NCBI RefSeq assembly: GCF_000190575.1
Contig: NC_015164.1
Location: 3,018,501-3,082,500, forward strand
Length of the DNA stretch: 64,000 nt
From: Phocaeicola salanitronis DSM 18170
GTDB lineage: Bacteria > Bacteroidota > Bacteroidia > Bacteroidales > Bacteroidaceae
Direction of reading: 5' to 3'
Shown here piece by piece: positions 24,734 through 33,620 of this stretch (position 1 is its first letter; every line of letters begins with the position of its first letter). A program made the position numbers and the translations under genes. The notes below the pieces were generated by a model. The model did no database searches and was not told the origin of the DNA. It worked only from the letters and a program-made list of their open reading frames with translations.

Positions 24734-26089
24734 ATGAACCAGACCCGAATACGACATACCTTCTTATATATGTGGCTCGTATGCCTTTTCCTCCTCACGC
24801 CCTTTGCGGCACAAGGAGCAAACACCGAGACCACTTTCCGCATTACCGTTCTCAAGACCAACGGAGAGCCTCAACCCGGAATGATTCTCAAAATATCGAG
24901 CCGAAGCCAGGAATACACCGGCGATGCACAAGGCGTCATCACGTTCCGATACGAAATAGAAGATTCGTACACCCGCACGGCATACCTGTATTTCCCCGCC
25001 GACCGGGAAAAATCGGTGGCATCCTTTACCCTGGAAGCCGGAAACGCCACGAAAACATTCTACTTGGACAGCCCTCAGGACATTGTCGCATACAAGCAAA
25101 GCCAGCAATTGTTCCCGATAGAAGGCTATGTCACAACGGCTTCGGGAGAGCCGATAACGGGTGCCGTGGTCAGCATCCAAGGGACCGGAAGGCAAGTCCT
25201 CACCGATGAAATCGGGCTTTTCCAGATTGACGCGGACTACAATCACCCGATACGGGTACGCGCCGACGGAATGGAAAACCAGTCCGTTTCCATCCAAGCC
25301 TTCCTTCAAAGCCCCAACGAGCCTTACACCATCGTAATGCAACGCAAAAACACCGGGCGCGTCTATGCCTCGGCAGAACAGATGCCCGAATATCCGGGCG
25401 GCATGAAAGCCTTCCAGCAATACCTGAAACGCAACCTGAAATACCCTCCCCAAGCCAAGCGGGACAGCATCGAAGGGGTAGTGGTTATCCAATTCATCGT
25501 GGAAAGAAACGGGCGTATCGCCTCGCCCGCCATCGTGCGGGGCCTGGAAGCAAGCATGGACACGGCAGCGCTGAACGCTATCCGGGAAATGCCCCGGTGG
25601 ATTCCGGCGAAAGACCATGGCATCACCGTGCGGTGCAAATACTCCGTCCCCGTCCAGTTCAAAATAGAACGCCCGAAACCCGTTCAGCCCAAGCCGCTCT
25701 TGGCAAGCAAGGACAGTATCCTGCATAAAGACAGCCTCTTGGCAGATTCACTTTTAACGGATTCCGTTGCAAGGGATTCCCTACGCATGAAAAAGCTGAC
25801 GCCCGACTCGTTGCGGACCGATTCGCTCCGGTTGCGCCCGGACTCTTTGCGTCTTTTGTCCGATTCCATCCGGATGCCGGACGATTCTTTGCGCCTAAAG
25901 AAAGACAGCCTCTTGGCACCTGCCGACTCGCTTATCGCGCCCAAAGATTCCCTGGCACAAACTCCGGACACACATGCCGAGCCTCAGAAACCCAAGAAAC
26001 GGAACATCTTCGTGCGCTTCTTCCGCTGGCTGTTCGGAATCAAGGACAAGCCGGAACAAACCCCTGCCGAAAAGCCCGCCGGGAACTGA
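24734..26089 (+). CDS. TonB_C-domain protein with DSLR-rich repeat tail
   Basis: A 451-residue exported protein (signal peptide about 1-28). Residues about 30-115 are a beta domain, about 125-205 a carboxypeptidase-regulatory-like domain (IEGYVTTASGEPITGAVVSIQ), and about 215-315 a TonB_C domain (MPEYPGGMKAFQQYLKRNLKYP, then VVIQFIVERNGRI). The remaining tail holds about a dozen DSLR/DSLL units (for example DSLRTDSLRLRPDSLRL), then a basic amphipathic end (RNIFVRFFRWLFGIK). No transmembrane anchor precedes the TonB domain, so it is not a classical TonB. The tail may be an envelope-spanning or membrane-binding element. The start is fixed by the promoter at 24683. Function unknown. Confidence 0.75.
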   Translation: MNQTRIRHTFLYMWLVCLFLLTPFAAQGANTETTFRITVLKTNGEPQPGMILKISSRSQEYTGDAQGVITFRYEIEDSYTRTAYLYFPADREKSVASFTLEAGNATKTFYLDSPQDIVAYKQSQQLFPIEGYVTTASGEPITGAVVSIQGTGRQVLTDEIGLFQIDADYNHPIRVRADGMENQSVSIQAFLQSPNEPYTIVMQRKNTGRVYASAEQMPEYPGGMKAFQQYLKRNLKYPPQAKRDSIEGVVVIQFIVERNGRIASPAIVRGLEASMDTAALNAIREMPRWIPAKDHGITVRCKYSVPVQFKIERPKPVQPKPLLASKDSILHKDSLLADSLLTDSVARDSLRMKKLTPDSLRTDSLRLRPDSLRLLSDSIRMPDDSLRLKKDSLLAPADSLIAPKDSLAQTPDTHAEPQKPKKRNIFVRFFRWLFGIKDKPEQTPAEKPAGN

Positions 26090-26097
26090 CGAAAACG

Positions 26098-26135
26098 CAT
26101 ACGCCTGCATCGGGCGATGCAGCCGTATGTGTTTC
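26098..26135 (+). terminator. Hairpin terminator after the DSLR-tailed gene
   Basis: CATACG-C-CTGCATC (26098-26111) pairs with GATGCAG-C-CGTATG (26116-26129), one mismatch, loop GGGC, followed by TGTTTCC. It is 8 bp after the stop codon. Confidence 0.6.
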
Positions 26136-26232
26136 CGCACGCAAGCGGACGCGCACGAGGCCTTACCCCGATAATGCCCAAAAAGTAGAAAAGAAAAAAC
26201 AAAAATTCCTCTTCTTGTTAACCAAAAAGGCG

Positions 26233-26240
26233 TATATTTG
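26233..26240 (+). promoter_or_regulatory. -7 box of the pectin operon
   Basis: TATATTTG fits TAnnTTTG, with a predicted start near 26247 only 11 nt before the first gene. No -33 TTTG is seen at the standard distance, which would fit an activator-dependent promoter. Confidence 0.5.
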
Positions 26241-26257
26241 ATTCAAAAATATATACC

Positions 26258-27853
26258 ATGAAAATAGCAAGAACATTTGGGATGGCTATCGCCATCAGCT
26301 TTTTCCTTTTTACGGCTTGCTCGGATACAGCGCCGAAAGCAGAACCAGACCCACCGGGACAAGAAGAACCGGAGCCAGAACCGGAACCTGATCCGGAGCC
26401 GGACGAAGAAGAATTGCCCGACTATCCCGCTCCCGACCGGAGCGTAACCCCCGCCTTTCCTTATGCTTTCGGAGCCGGACGATTTACCTCCGGAGGAGCG
26501 GAAGGCAAGGTATATACCGTCACTTCCCTTGCCGATGACGGCTCTACGGGCACCTTGCGTTGGGCATTGAACCAATCGGGCAAGCGTACCATCGTCTTTG
26601 CCACGGGCGGACTTATCGAATTAAGCAAAGAGCTTAAAATCAATCATGGAGATGTAACCATTGCCGGACAAACCGCACCGGGAGGAGGCATCTGCCTGAA
26701 AGGGCATCCGGTTGTAGTAAATGCAGATAATGTCATCATACGGTTTATCCGTTTCCGCATGGGATCGGACAACCTAACGGAAGCCGAAGCCGACGGAGGT
26801 GATGCCGTGTGGGGCAGAGGATGGAAAAACATCGTGATAGACCATTGCTCGATGAGCTGGAGCACCGACGAGTGTGCCTCTTTCTATAACAACGAGAATT
26901 TCACCCTGCAATGGTGCATCATCAGCGAAAGCCTTACGCTCTCCGAGCATAGCAAAGGAAGGCATGGGTACGGAGGCATCTGGGGAGGAGAACCTGCCTC
27001 GTTCCACCATAACCTGCTGGCACACCATAGCAGCCGTACGCCCCGCCTTTCGGGAAGCCGCACCACAGGCAATCCCGATAAGGAGCAAGTCGACCTGCGG
27101 AATAACGTATTCTATAATTGGGGACCGACCAACGGAGGCTATGCGGGCGAAGGAGGCTCGTACAATTTCATCAACAACTATTACAAGCCGGGACCTTCCA
27201 CCTGTACGAAGAAAGGCATTGTCAACCGCATCTTCCAGCCTAACGGGGATGACGGAAACCAGCAAAACCCGAAAGGCGTATGGGGAATTTTCTACGTAAA
27301 CGGGAACTATTTCGATGATACCTGCCCCAACTTGCCCGAAAACTACAAAAAACTGATAGCGGAAGTCAATACAGATAACTGGTCGGGCATACATCCCAAT
27401 GAAAACAATTGCCCCTTGCCCGAAGGAGGCATCGAAGCCATCCGGTCGGGAGAAGCCTTCCTCATCACTCCCGATGCGGACGAATATACCCAACCGGCAC
27501 AAGATGCTTACGATTGGGTATTGGCTCATGCGGGAGCATCGCTCGTCCGGGATGAGGTAGACGCGCGTATTGTCGATAACGTGCGCCAAGGGAATTATAC
27601 CGCCGAGGGAAGCAACGGAAGTTCGAATGGATTGATAGACCGTGCCGAAGACGTAGGCGGATGGCCCGATTACGCACCGGGCACAGCTCCGGCAGACACG
27701 GACGGAGACGGCATGCCCGATGCATGGGAAGAAGAACAACACTTGAACCCGAACGATGCTTCGGACGGAGCCAAATACAACCTCAGCCCCTATTATACCA
27801 ACTTGGAGGTTTACCTGAATAGCTTAGTAGAAGATTTATATCCTAACCCTTAA
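26258..27853 (+). CDS. Lipoprotein pectate lyase, PL1 family
   Basis: A 531-residue protein with a lipobox (LFTAC, Cys21), an acidic Glu-Pro linker (about 33-55, [13 protein letters not shown]) and a PL1-type beta-helix: [41 protein letters not shown], and [10 protein letters not shown] with a probable catalytic Arg. The C-terminal [20 protein letters not shown] is a calcium-binding thrombospondin type 3-like motif. It should be tethered to the outer membrane, possibly at the surface, and cleave homogalacturonan by beta-elimination. First gene of a four-gene pectin operon; the next gene starts 13 bp downstream and is a paralogue lacking the lipid anchor. Confidence 0.87.
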   Translation: MKIARTFGMAIAISFFLFTACSDTAPKAEPDPPGQEEPEPEPEPDPEPDEEELPDYPAPDRSVTPAFPYAFGAGRFTSGGAEGKVYTVTSLADDGSTGTLRWALNQSGKRTIVFATGGLIELSKELKINHGDVTIAGQTAPGGGICLKGHPVVVNADNVIIRFIRFRMGSDNLTEAEADGGDAVWGRGWKNIVIDHCSMSWSTDECASFYNNENFTLQWCIISESLTLSEHSKGRHGYGGIWGGEPASFHHNLLAHHSSRTPRLSGSRTTGNPDKEQVDLRNNVFYNWGPTNGGYAGEGGSYNFINNYYKPGPSTCTKKGIVNRIFQPNGDDGNQQNPKGVWGIFYVNGNYFDDTCPNLPENYKKLIAEVNTDNWSGIHPNENNCPLPEGGIEAIRSGEAFLITPDADEYTQPAQDAYDWVLAHAGASLVRDEVDARIVDNVRQGNYTAEGSNGSSNGLIDRAEDVGGWPDYAPGTAPADTDGDGMPDAWEEEQHLNPNDASDGAKYNLSPYYTNLEVYLNSLVEDLYPNP

Positions 27854-27866
27854 TACCTTATTATAT

Positions 27867-29324
27867 ATGAACCTGAAAAGAGAACTCGGAACAGCCGCCT
27901 GCCTGATTGCGCTCTCGTTATGCGCCTTACCGGTATCAGCATCCACCGACCGCGTACCGGCATTCCCCGGAGCCGACGGTGCGGGGAAATATACTACCGG
28001 CGGAAGAGGCGGGAAAGTATATACCGTCAATTCCTTGAAAGACGACGGGTCGGAAGGCACGTTGCGCTGGGCAATCCGCAAGAAAGGGCCGCGCACCATC
28101 GTATTTGCCGTAAGCGGCATCATCGAACTGCAATCCCCGCTCTATATCAATAACGGAGACCTGACCATTGCCGGACAGACCGCTCCGGGCGACGGCATCT
28201 GCCTGAAAAACTATACGCTGGGAATCAAGGCAGACAACGTCATCATCCGCTTCATCCGTTCACGCATGGGAGCGGACATCAAGCAAAAAGGGAACGATGC
28301 CATGAACGGATTCAATAACCACCGGGACATCATCATCGACCATTGCTCGATGAGCTGGAGCACGGATGAATGTGCCACGTTCTACGATAACCGGAACTTC
28401 ACGATGCAATGGTGCATCGCCAGCGAAAGCCTGCTCAACTCCATCCACGAAAAAGGCAAGCACGGCTATGGAGGCATCTGGGGAGGACAGCCCGCCTCGT
28501 TCCACCACAATCTGCTGGCACATCACTCCAACCGCACGCCCCGCCTGTGCGGAAGCCGCTATACAGGCAAGCCCGAAGAAGAGCGGGTGGAATTGTTCAA
28601 CAATGTCATCTACAATTACGGAAGCGCCGGAGCATACGCGGGCGAAGGAGGTTCGTATAATTTCCTGAACAATTACTATAAGCCCGGTCCGTACACCGCT
28701 ACGGTCGCTTCGTATAAAAGGCTGTTTACCGCCTATTCCGATGACGGGAAGAACAACAATCCCCAAGGCACGCACGGCGTGTTCTACCTGAGCGGGAACT
28801 ACATGGATGGCTCATGCGCCAAGCTGAGCGAAAAGCAACGGAAAGACATGCAGAAGGTAAACAAGGACAATGCCGCAGGGCTGATATTGAAAGACAAGGC
28901 TGCGGACAAAGCTGCCTACCTGTCTGAAAAACCTTTCGACATTGCCGAACATACAACCCTCCAAGAGGCGGGCGAAGCCTATGAAGCCGTATTGCAATAC
29001 GCCGGAGCGTCTTTCAAGCGGGATGCATACGACCAACGCATCGCGGACGAGACCCGAAAAGGGACTTATACGTACGAAGGAAGCCACGGAAGCACAAACG
29101 GAATGATAGACCAGCCTGCGGACGTAGGCGGATGGCAAACCTATCAATCGGCTCCCGCCCCACTGGATAGCGATGCCGACGGAATGCCCGATGCCTGGGA
29201 GAAAGAACACGGACTGAACCCGAACGATGCATCGGACGCATCCGCATACGGTTTAGATACCGGTTATACCAACCTAGAAATGTACCTGAACGGGCTGGTA
29301 AACCATTTGTACCCCAAACTATAA
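27867..29324 (+). CDS. Secreted pectate lyase, PL1 family (soluble paralogue)
   Basis: A 485-residue PL1 lyase with a cleavable signal peptide (about 1-25, ending VSAS) instead of a lipobox. The catalytic beta-helix closely parallels the upstream gene: [49 protein letters not shown], and the C-terminal [20 protein letters not shown]. Spacing of 13 bp on both sides fits a tight operon. As a periplasmic form it would continue degradation of imported fragments after the lipid-anchored copy; that division of labour is inferred from the signal types. Confidence 0.87.
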   Translation: MNLKRELGTAACLIALSLCALPVSASTDRVPAFPGADGAGKYTTGGRGGKVYTVNSLKDDGSEGTLRWAIRKKGPRTIVFAVSGIIELQSPLYINNGDLTIAGQTAPGDGICLKNYTLGIKADNVIIRFIRSRMGADIKQKGNDAMNGFNNHRDIIIDHCSMSWSTDECATFYDNRNFTMQWCIASESLLNSIHEKGKHGYGGIWGGQPASFHHNLLAHHSNRTPRLCGSRYTGKPEEERVELFNNVIYNYGSAGAYAGEGGSYNFLNNYYKPGPYTATVASYKRLFTAYSDDGKNNNPQGTHGVFYLSGNYMDGSCAKLSEKQRKDMQKVNKDNAAGLILKDKAADKAAYLSEKPFDIAEHTTLQEAGEAYEAVLQYAGASFKRDAYDQRIADETRKGTYTYEGSHGSTNGMIDQPADVGGWQTYQSAPAPLDSDADGMPDAWEKEHGLNPNDASDASAYGLDTGYTNLEMYLNGLVNHLYPKL

Positions 29325-29337
29325 ACGACCCTATACC

Positions 29338-31545
29338 ATGAAAAAGAACAGACTCGCCCTGCTTGTTTTGGGATTGGGCATGACAGGCTTTATGAACGCA
29401 CAAACAATCCCCTCCCTCGAAGGAGTAGCGGACGGCATCCATCACTGGAACCTGGAACATCCCGAACGCACGTACGCACGCTATGCTCCGGAACAATACA
29501 AGGAAATAGCGGATAACTTCATCGCATACCAGAACGAAGACGGAGGATGGCCCAAGAACATCGATTGGCTTGCCATACTTCCCACCGATTCGGTCTATCA
29601 GGCATTAAAAGAACGGTATAAGCGCAGTACGCTCGATAACCGGAACACGTATTCGCAAATCAACTACCTGGCACAAGTCTATACAAAGACAAAAGACTCC
29701 CGCTATAAGGCATCCGTACTTAAAGGGCTGGATTACCTGCTGAAAATCCAAAAGAAGAACGGCGGATGGCGAGGCTGGGACGTAGACGCCATCACCTATA
29801 ATGATGAAGTGACCACCGGTGTACTGGAACTTTTCCTGCACATCAATGAAGGCGACATCAACTATACATGGCTGGACGATGCCATGAAGAAAAGAATCTA
29901 CCAGGCGTTGCAAAAGGGCATCGACATCATCCTGCGCACCCAATACGTGCAAAACGGAACAAAAACCGTATGGGGACAACAGCATGATAACGAGACTTTA
30001 CTCCCCGTGCAGGCCCGCACATTCGAACTTCCCTCCTTGGTATCTACTGAAAGCTGCAGCGTATTAAAGTTCTTAATGGAGATTCCGCATCCTTCCGCAC
30101 AGGTGATAGAAGCGGTAAAAGCGGGAGTGGCATGGCTGGAGAAATCTGCCATTCAAGGCATCCGGATTGAAAAGGTTGAAATCAAACCCGACCAAATCAT
30201 CAATGCGGAATATCCCTACGACCTGAAAGTGGTGAAAGACAAGAAAGCCCCGCGCATCTGGGCACGCTTCTACGAGCTGGATACCAACAAGCCCTTTATG
30301 GCAAGACGGGACGGGACCAAAGTCTACCAGTTATCCGATGTAGACCCCGAACGCCGTACAGGCTACGACTGGTACACATACGCGCCCGAAGCTATCTTGA
30401 AACACTATCCGCAATGGCTGGCTATCGTAGAAGCGGAGCAGGCTTATGCCGGATACGAGGTACTGAACAACATGCCGGCTTTCTATCAACAATTGAAGCA
30501 AAGCCTGACCTATCCGCTGGCATGGGGAAATGCACCCGAAAAGGATTTCAACCGCTGGCGCGCCCAAGCACGCGAGAAATTATTGGAATGCATGCAGCCC
30601 GCTCCGCCTCAGGCGGATTTCGACATGAAGGTCATCGAAAGCGAACAGCGGGAAGGCTATACCGCACAGAAGATTGTGTTCAATGTATCCGGATATTCCC
30701 GTGTGCCGGCATACCTCCTTGTGCCGGAAGGCAAAGGCCCTTTCCCAGCCGTACTTCTCTTGCATGACCACGGCGCACACTTCACCATCGGAAAAGAAAA
30801 GATGGTGCGCCCGTTCAATGTATCAGAGACCGTCATGCAAGATGCAGACGACTGGGCTGTACGGTGTTATGACGGACAATATGTCGGCGATTTCCTTGCC
30901 CGGAACGGCTATGTCGTATTAGCCGTGGATGCCTTGTTCTGGGGCGAACGGGGCAGAAAAGAATATGCCGACTACGATGCCCAGCAGGCGTTGTCCGCCA
31001 ACCTTCTGCAAATGGGCATGTCCTTCGGAAGCCTCATCGCATGGGACGATATACGCAGTGCCGAATTCCTCAGTTCGCTTCCCAATGTGGACAAAGAGAA
31101 AGTAGGCACCATGGGATTCTCGATGGGAGCGCACCGTGCATGGATGACGATGGCGGCTACAGATGCGGTAAAAGCCGGAGCCGCCGTATGCTGGATGAAC
31201 ACCACCGATAGCCTGATGACCCTGACCAATAACCAGAACAAAGGAGGTTCGGCATACAGCATGATTATTCCGGACATACGGAGATACATGGACTATCCCC
31301 ATGTGGCAAGCATCGCCTGCCCGAAACCGATGTTGTTTACGAACGGTACCAAAGACAAGCTTTTCCCGATAGAAGGGGTCAAATCGGCATACGAAACCAT
31401 GCGCCAAGTATGGGAAAGCCAAGATGCCGGCGAACATTTCCAAACGAAGATATACGACCTGCCCCACTTCTGCAGCAAGGAAATCCAGCAGGCGATATTG
31501 GATTTTTTCAACAAAGAATTTCACGTCGGAAATATAAACAAGTAA
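29338..31545 (+). CDS. PL10 pectate lyase fused to alpha/beta-hydrolase esterase
   Basis: A 735-residue fusion with a signal peptide (1-21). Residues about 25-375 are a PL10 alpha/alpha-toroid pectate lyase (NEDGGWPKNIDW, STLDNRNTYSQINYLAQVY, KKNGGWRGWD, YTYAPE). Residues about 440-730 are an alpha/beta hydrolase of the dienelactone-hydrolase/acetyl-esterase type: oxyanion region LLLHDHGAHF, nucleophile in GFSMGAHRAW, and late catalytic candidates TNGTKDKLFP and DLPHFC. The esterase probably strips methyl or acetyl groups so the lyase can act. The esterase CAZy family is not certain. Confidence 0.85.
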   Translation: MKKNRLALLVLGLGMTGFMNAQTIPSLEGVADGIHHWNLEHPERTYARYAPEQYKEIADNFIAYQNEDGGWPKNIDWLAILPTDSVYQALKERYKRSTLDNRNTYSQINYLAQVYTKTKDSRYKASVLKGLDYLLKIQKKNGGWRGWDVDAITYNDEVTTGVLELFLHINEGDINYTWLDDAMKKRIYQALQKGIDIILRTQYVQNGTKTVWGQQHDNETLLPVQARTFELPSLVSTESCSVLKFLMEIPHPSAQVIEAVKAGVAWLEKSAIQGIRIEKVEIKPDQIINAEYPYDLKVVKDKKAPRIWARFYELDTNKPFMARRDGTKVYQLSDVDPERRTGYDWYTYAPEAILKHYPQWLAIVEAEQAYAGYEVLNNMPAFYQQLKQSLTYPLAWGNAPEKDFNRWRAQAREKLLECMQPAPPQADFDMKVIESEQREGYTAQKIVFNVSGYSRVPAYLLVPEGKGPFPAVLLLHDHGAHFTIGKEKMVRPFNVSETVMQDADDWAVRCYDGQYVGDFLARNGYVVLAVDALFWGERGRKEYADYDAQQALSANLLQMGMSFGSLIAWDDIRSAEFLSSLPNVDKEKVGTMGFSMGAHRAWMTMAATDAVKAGAAVCWMNTTDSLMTLTNNQNKGGSAYSMIIPDIRRYMDYPHVASIACPKPMLFTNGTKDKLFPIEGVKSAYETMRQVWESQDAGEHFQTKIYDLPHFCSKEIQQAILDFFNKEFHVGNINK

Positions 31546-31563
31546 AAATAGAAAGAGAGACTC

Positions 31564-33288
31564 ATGAAAAAGATTCATTTGTTTTGTGTAATGCTGGCAG
31601 TTCTGTTCCTGTCGGCATTCAAGTCCGATCGGGTTATCACCATATTCATGATCGGCGACTCTACCATGGCAAATAAGACGCTGGATGCCGGCAATCTCGA
31701 AAGAGGCTGGGGACATGTATTGGGAGGCTATTTCACCGAAGATGTCCGGGTAGACAATCATGCCTTGAACGGCAGAAGTTCGAAAAGCTTTATTGACGAA
31801 GGACATTGGGATGAAGTGGTCAGCAAAATCAAGCCGGGCGACTACGTATTCATCCAGTTCGGGCACAATGACGAAAAGCCCAAACCCGACCGGCACACCG
31901 ACCCGGGCACGACGTTCGATGAAAATCTCCGCAAGTTCGTACGCGAGACACGCGAAAAGGGAGGAATCCCCGTCTTGTTCAATTCCGTAGTACGCCGCAA
32001 TTTCGGGGAAAATCCCAATGCCATAGCCGCTGATGACTTCCGTCCCGAGAAAGCAGATGCGGTGGAAGAAGGCGATACGTTGATTGACACACACGGGAAA
32101 TACCTCGATTCTCCCCGCAACGTAGCAAAAGAAATGGATGTGGCATTCATCGACCTGAACAAAGCGACCAAAGAACTGGTAGAATCAATGGGCGTGGAAG
32201 GTTCGAAGAAACTCTTCATGTGGGTTCCTGCCGGAGTATCGCCCGCATGCCCCAAAGGCCGTCAGGACAATACACACTTTAATATTTACGGAGCACGTCA
32301 GGTTGCCAAACTTGCCGTGCAAGCCATCGAAAAACAAATCCCCGAACTGGGCAAATACGTGCGTTATTACGACTTCGTAGTGGCTAAAGACGGAAGCGGG
32401 GATTTCTTTACCGTGCAAGAAGCCATCAATGCCGTTCCGGATTTCCGCAAGAACAAACGTACCACGATTTTAGTACGGAAGGGAGAATACAAGGAGCGGG
32501 TCATCATTCCGGAATGCAAAATCAACATTTCCCTGATAGGTGAAGAAGGTGCCGTAATCACCGATGACAATTATGCTTCGAAGAAAAACATCTTCGGCGA
32601 TGAAATGTCTACTTCCGGTTCGTCTACGGTCTACATCTATGCCCCCGACTTCTATGCCGAGAACATCACATTTGCCAACACAGCCGGACGGGTAGGTCAA
32701 GCCGTAGCCTGCTTTGTAGACGGCGACCGTGCCTATTTCAAGAATTGCCGTTTCCTGGGCAATCAGGATACGCTCTATACATACGGAAAAGAGAGCCGCC
32801 AATATTATGAGAATTGCTACATCGAAGGCACGGTAGATTTCATCTTCGGCTGGAGCACCGCTTTATTTAAAGACTGCGAGATACGCAGCCTGGGCAATGG
32901 TTATGTAACGGCTCCCTCTACCGATCAGGGAAAACCTTATGGCTATGTATTCTGGAATTGCCGGCTGACCGCCGATGCCGAAGCGGACAAAGTATATCTT
33001 TCCCGTCCGTGGCGCCCATACGCGCAAGCTGTCTATATCCAATGCGAATTAGGCAAGCACATCGTGCCCGAAGGCTGGAACAACTGGGGCAAGGCATCGA
33101 ACGAGAAAACCGCTTTCTATGCCGAATACCAAAGCACCGGCGAAGGCGCCAATCCTGCCGCACGTGCTCCCTACAGCCACCAGTTGACCGATATCAGCAA
33201 ATATCAGCCCGAAAAGGTTCTGGCAGGCAATGACGGATGGAATCCCATCCAAAACGGAAATGCCCTGCTGACGAATATCAAACGATAA
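31564..33288 (+). CDS. CE12 rhamnogalacturonan acetylesterase fused to CE8 pectinesterase
   Basis: A 574-residue exported protein. Residues about 25-255 are an SGNH esterase of the CE12 type: block I IFMIGDSTMANK (Ser nucleophile), block II HALNGRSSKSF, block III IQFGHNDEK and block V DNTHFNIYG. Residues about 268-565 are a CE8 pectin methylesterase with GQAVACF, GNQDTLYT, GTVDFIFGW and LSRPWRPY. Both active sites look complete, so it should remove acetyl and methyl esters from pectin. It is the last gene of the operon, 18 bp after the PL10 fusion. Confidence 0.9.
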   Translation: MKKIHLFCVMLAVLFLSAFKSDRVITIFMIGDSTMANKTLDAGNLERGWGHVLGGYFTEDVRVDNHALNGRSSKSFIDEGHWDEVVSKIKPGDYVFIQFGHNDEKPKPDRHTDPGTTFDENLRKFVRETREKGGIPVLFNSVVRRNFGENPNAIAADDFRPEKADAVEEGDTLIDTHGKYLDSPRNVAKEMDVAFIDLNKATKELVESMGVEGSKKLFMWVPAGVSPACPKGRQDNTHFNIYGARQVAKLAVQAIEKQIPELGKYVRYYDFVVAKDGSGDFFTVQEAINAVPDFRKNKRTTILVRKGEYKERVIIPECKINISLIGEEGAVITDDNYASKKNIFGDEMSTSGSSTVYIYAPDFYAENITFANTAGRVGQAVACFVDGDRAYFKNCRFLGNQDTLYTYGKESRQYYENCYIEGTVDFIFGWSTALFKDCEIRSLGNGYVTAPSTDQGKPYGYVFWNCRLTADAEADKVYLSRPWRPYAQAVYIQCELGKHIVPEGWNNWGKASNEKTAFYAEYQSTGEGANPAARAPYSHQLTDISKYQPEKVLAGNDGWNPIQNGNALLTNIKR

Positions 33289-33365
33289 ACCTTATTCAGC
33301 ACAGAGCGCACACAAAGTACGGCTCATATTATAGTAAAACAAAACTGGTTTGCGAAAAATGGAAT

Positions 33366-33490
33366 AGAACACAGAGACACAAAGGCACAGAGTTTTATTT
33401 ATTTGAGAGAACAGAGTTCACAGATCAAAAGTCTGACTCTGTGACCTTTGCCTTCTCTATATTCTCCGTGTCTCTGCGTCTCTGTGTTCA
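33366..33490. repeat. ACACAGAGACAC hairpin (copy 2)
   Basis: GAACACAGAGACACAAAGGC on the left is mirrored by GTGTCTCTGCGTCTCTGTGTT on the right, with a second inner pair (AGTCTGACTCTGTGACC). It follows the pectin operon and may act as its terminator. Together with the REP-like array it fills the 332-bp gap to the next gene. Confidence 0.75.
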
Positions 33491-33500
33491 ATATAAACCT

Positions 33501-33600
33501 GTCACGCCCGTCACGCTGGATTTGTAATCCAGCGTAATTATACGTGCAGATTTGCAATCCGCATCATCAACTAATGGTTCCGGATTACAAATCCGGCGTA
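33501..33600. repeat. REP-like array of GGATT...AATCC palindromes (copy C)
   Basis: Three palindromes (GGATTTGTAATCC, AGATTTGCAATCC and GGATTACAAATCC) preceded by two TCACG units. It matches the array at 23929-24052 almost unit for unit, including the CTAATGGTTC spacer. Confidence 0.85.
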
Positions 33601-33620
33601 ATAGAAGATATTCATTTAGC

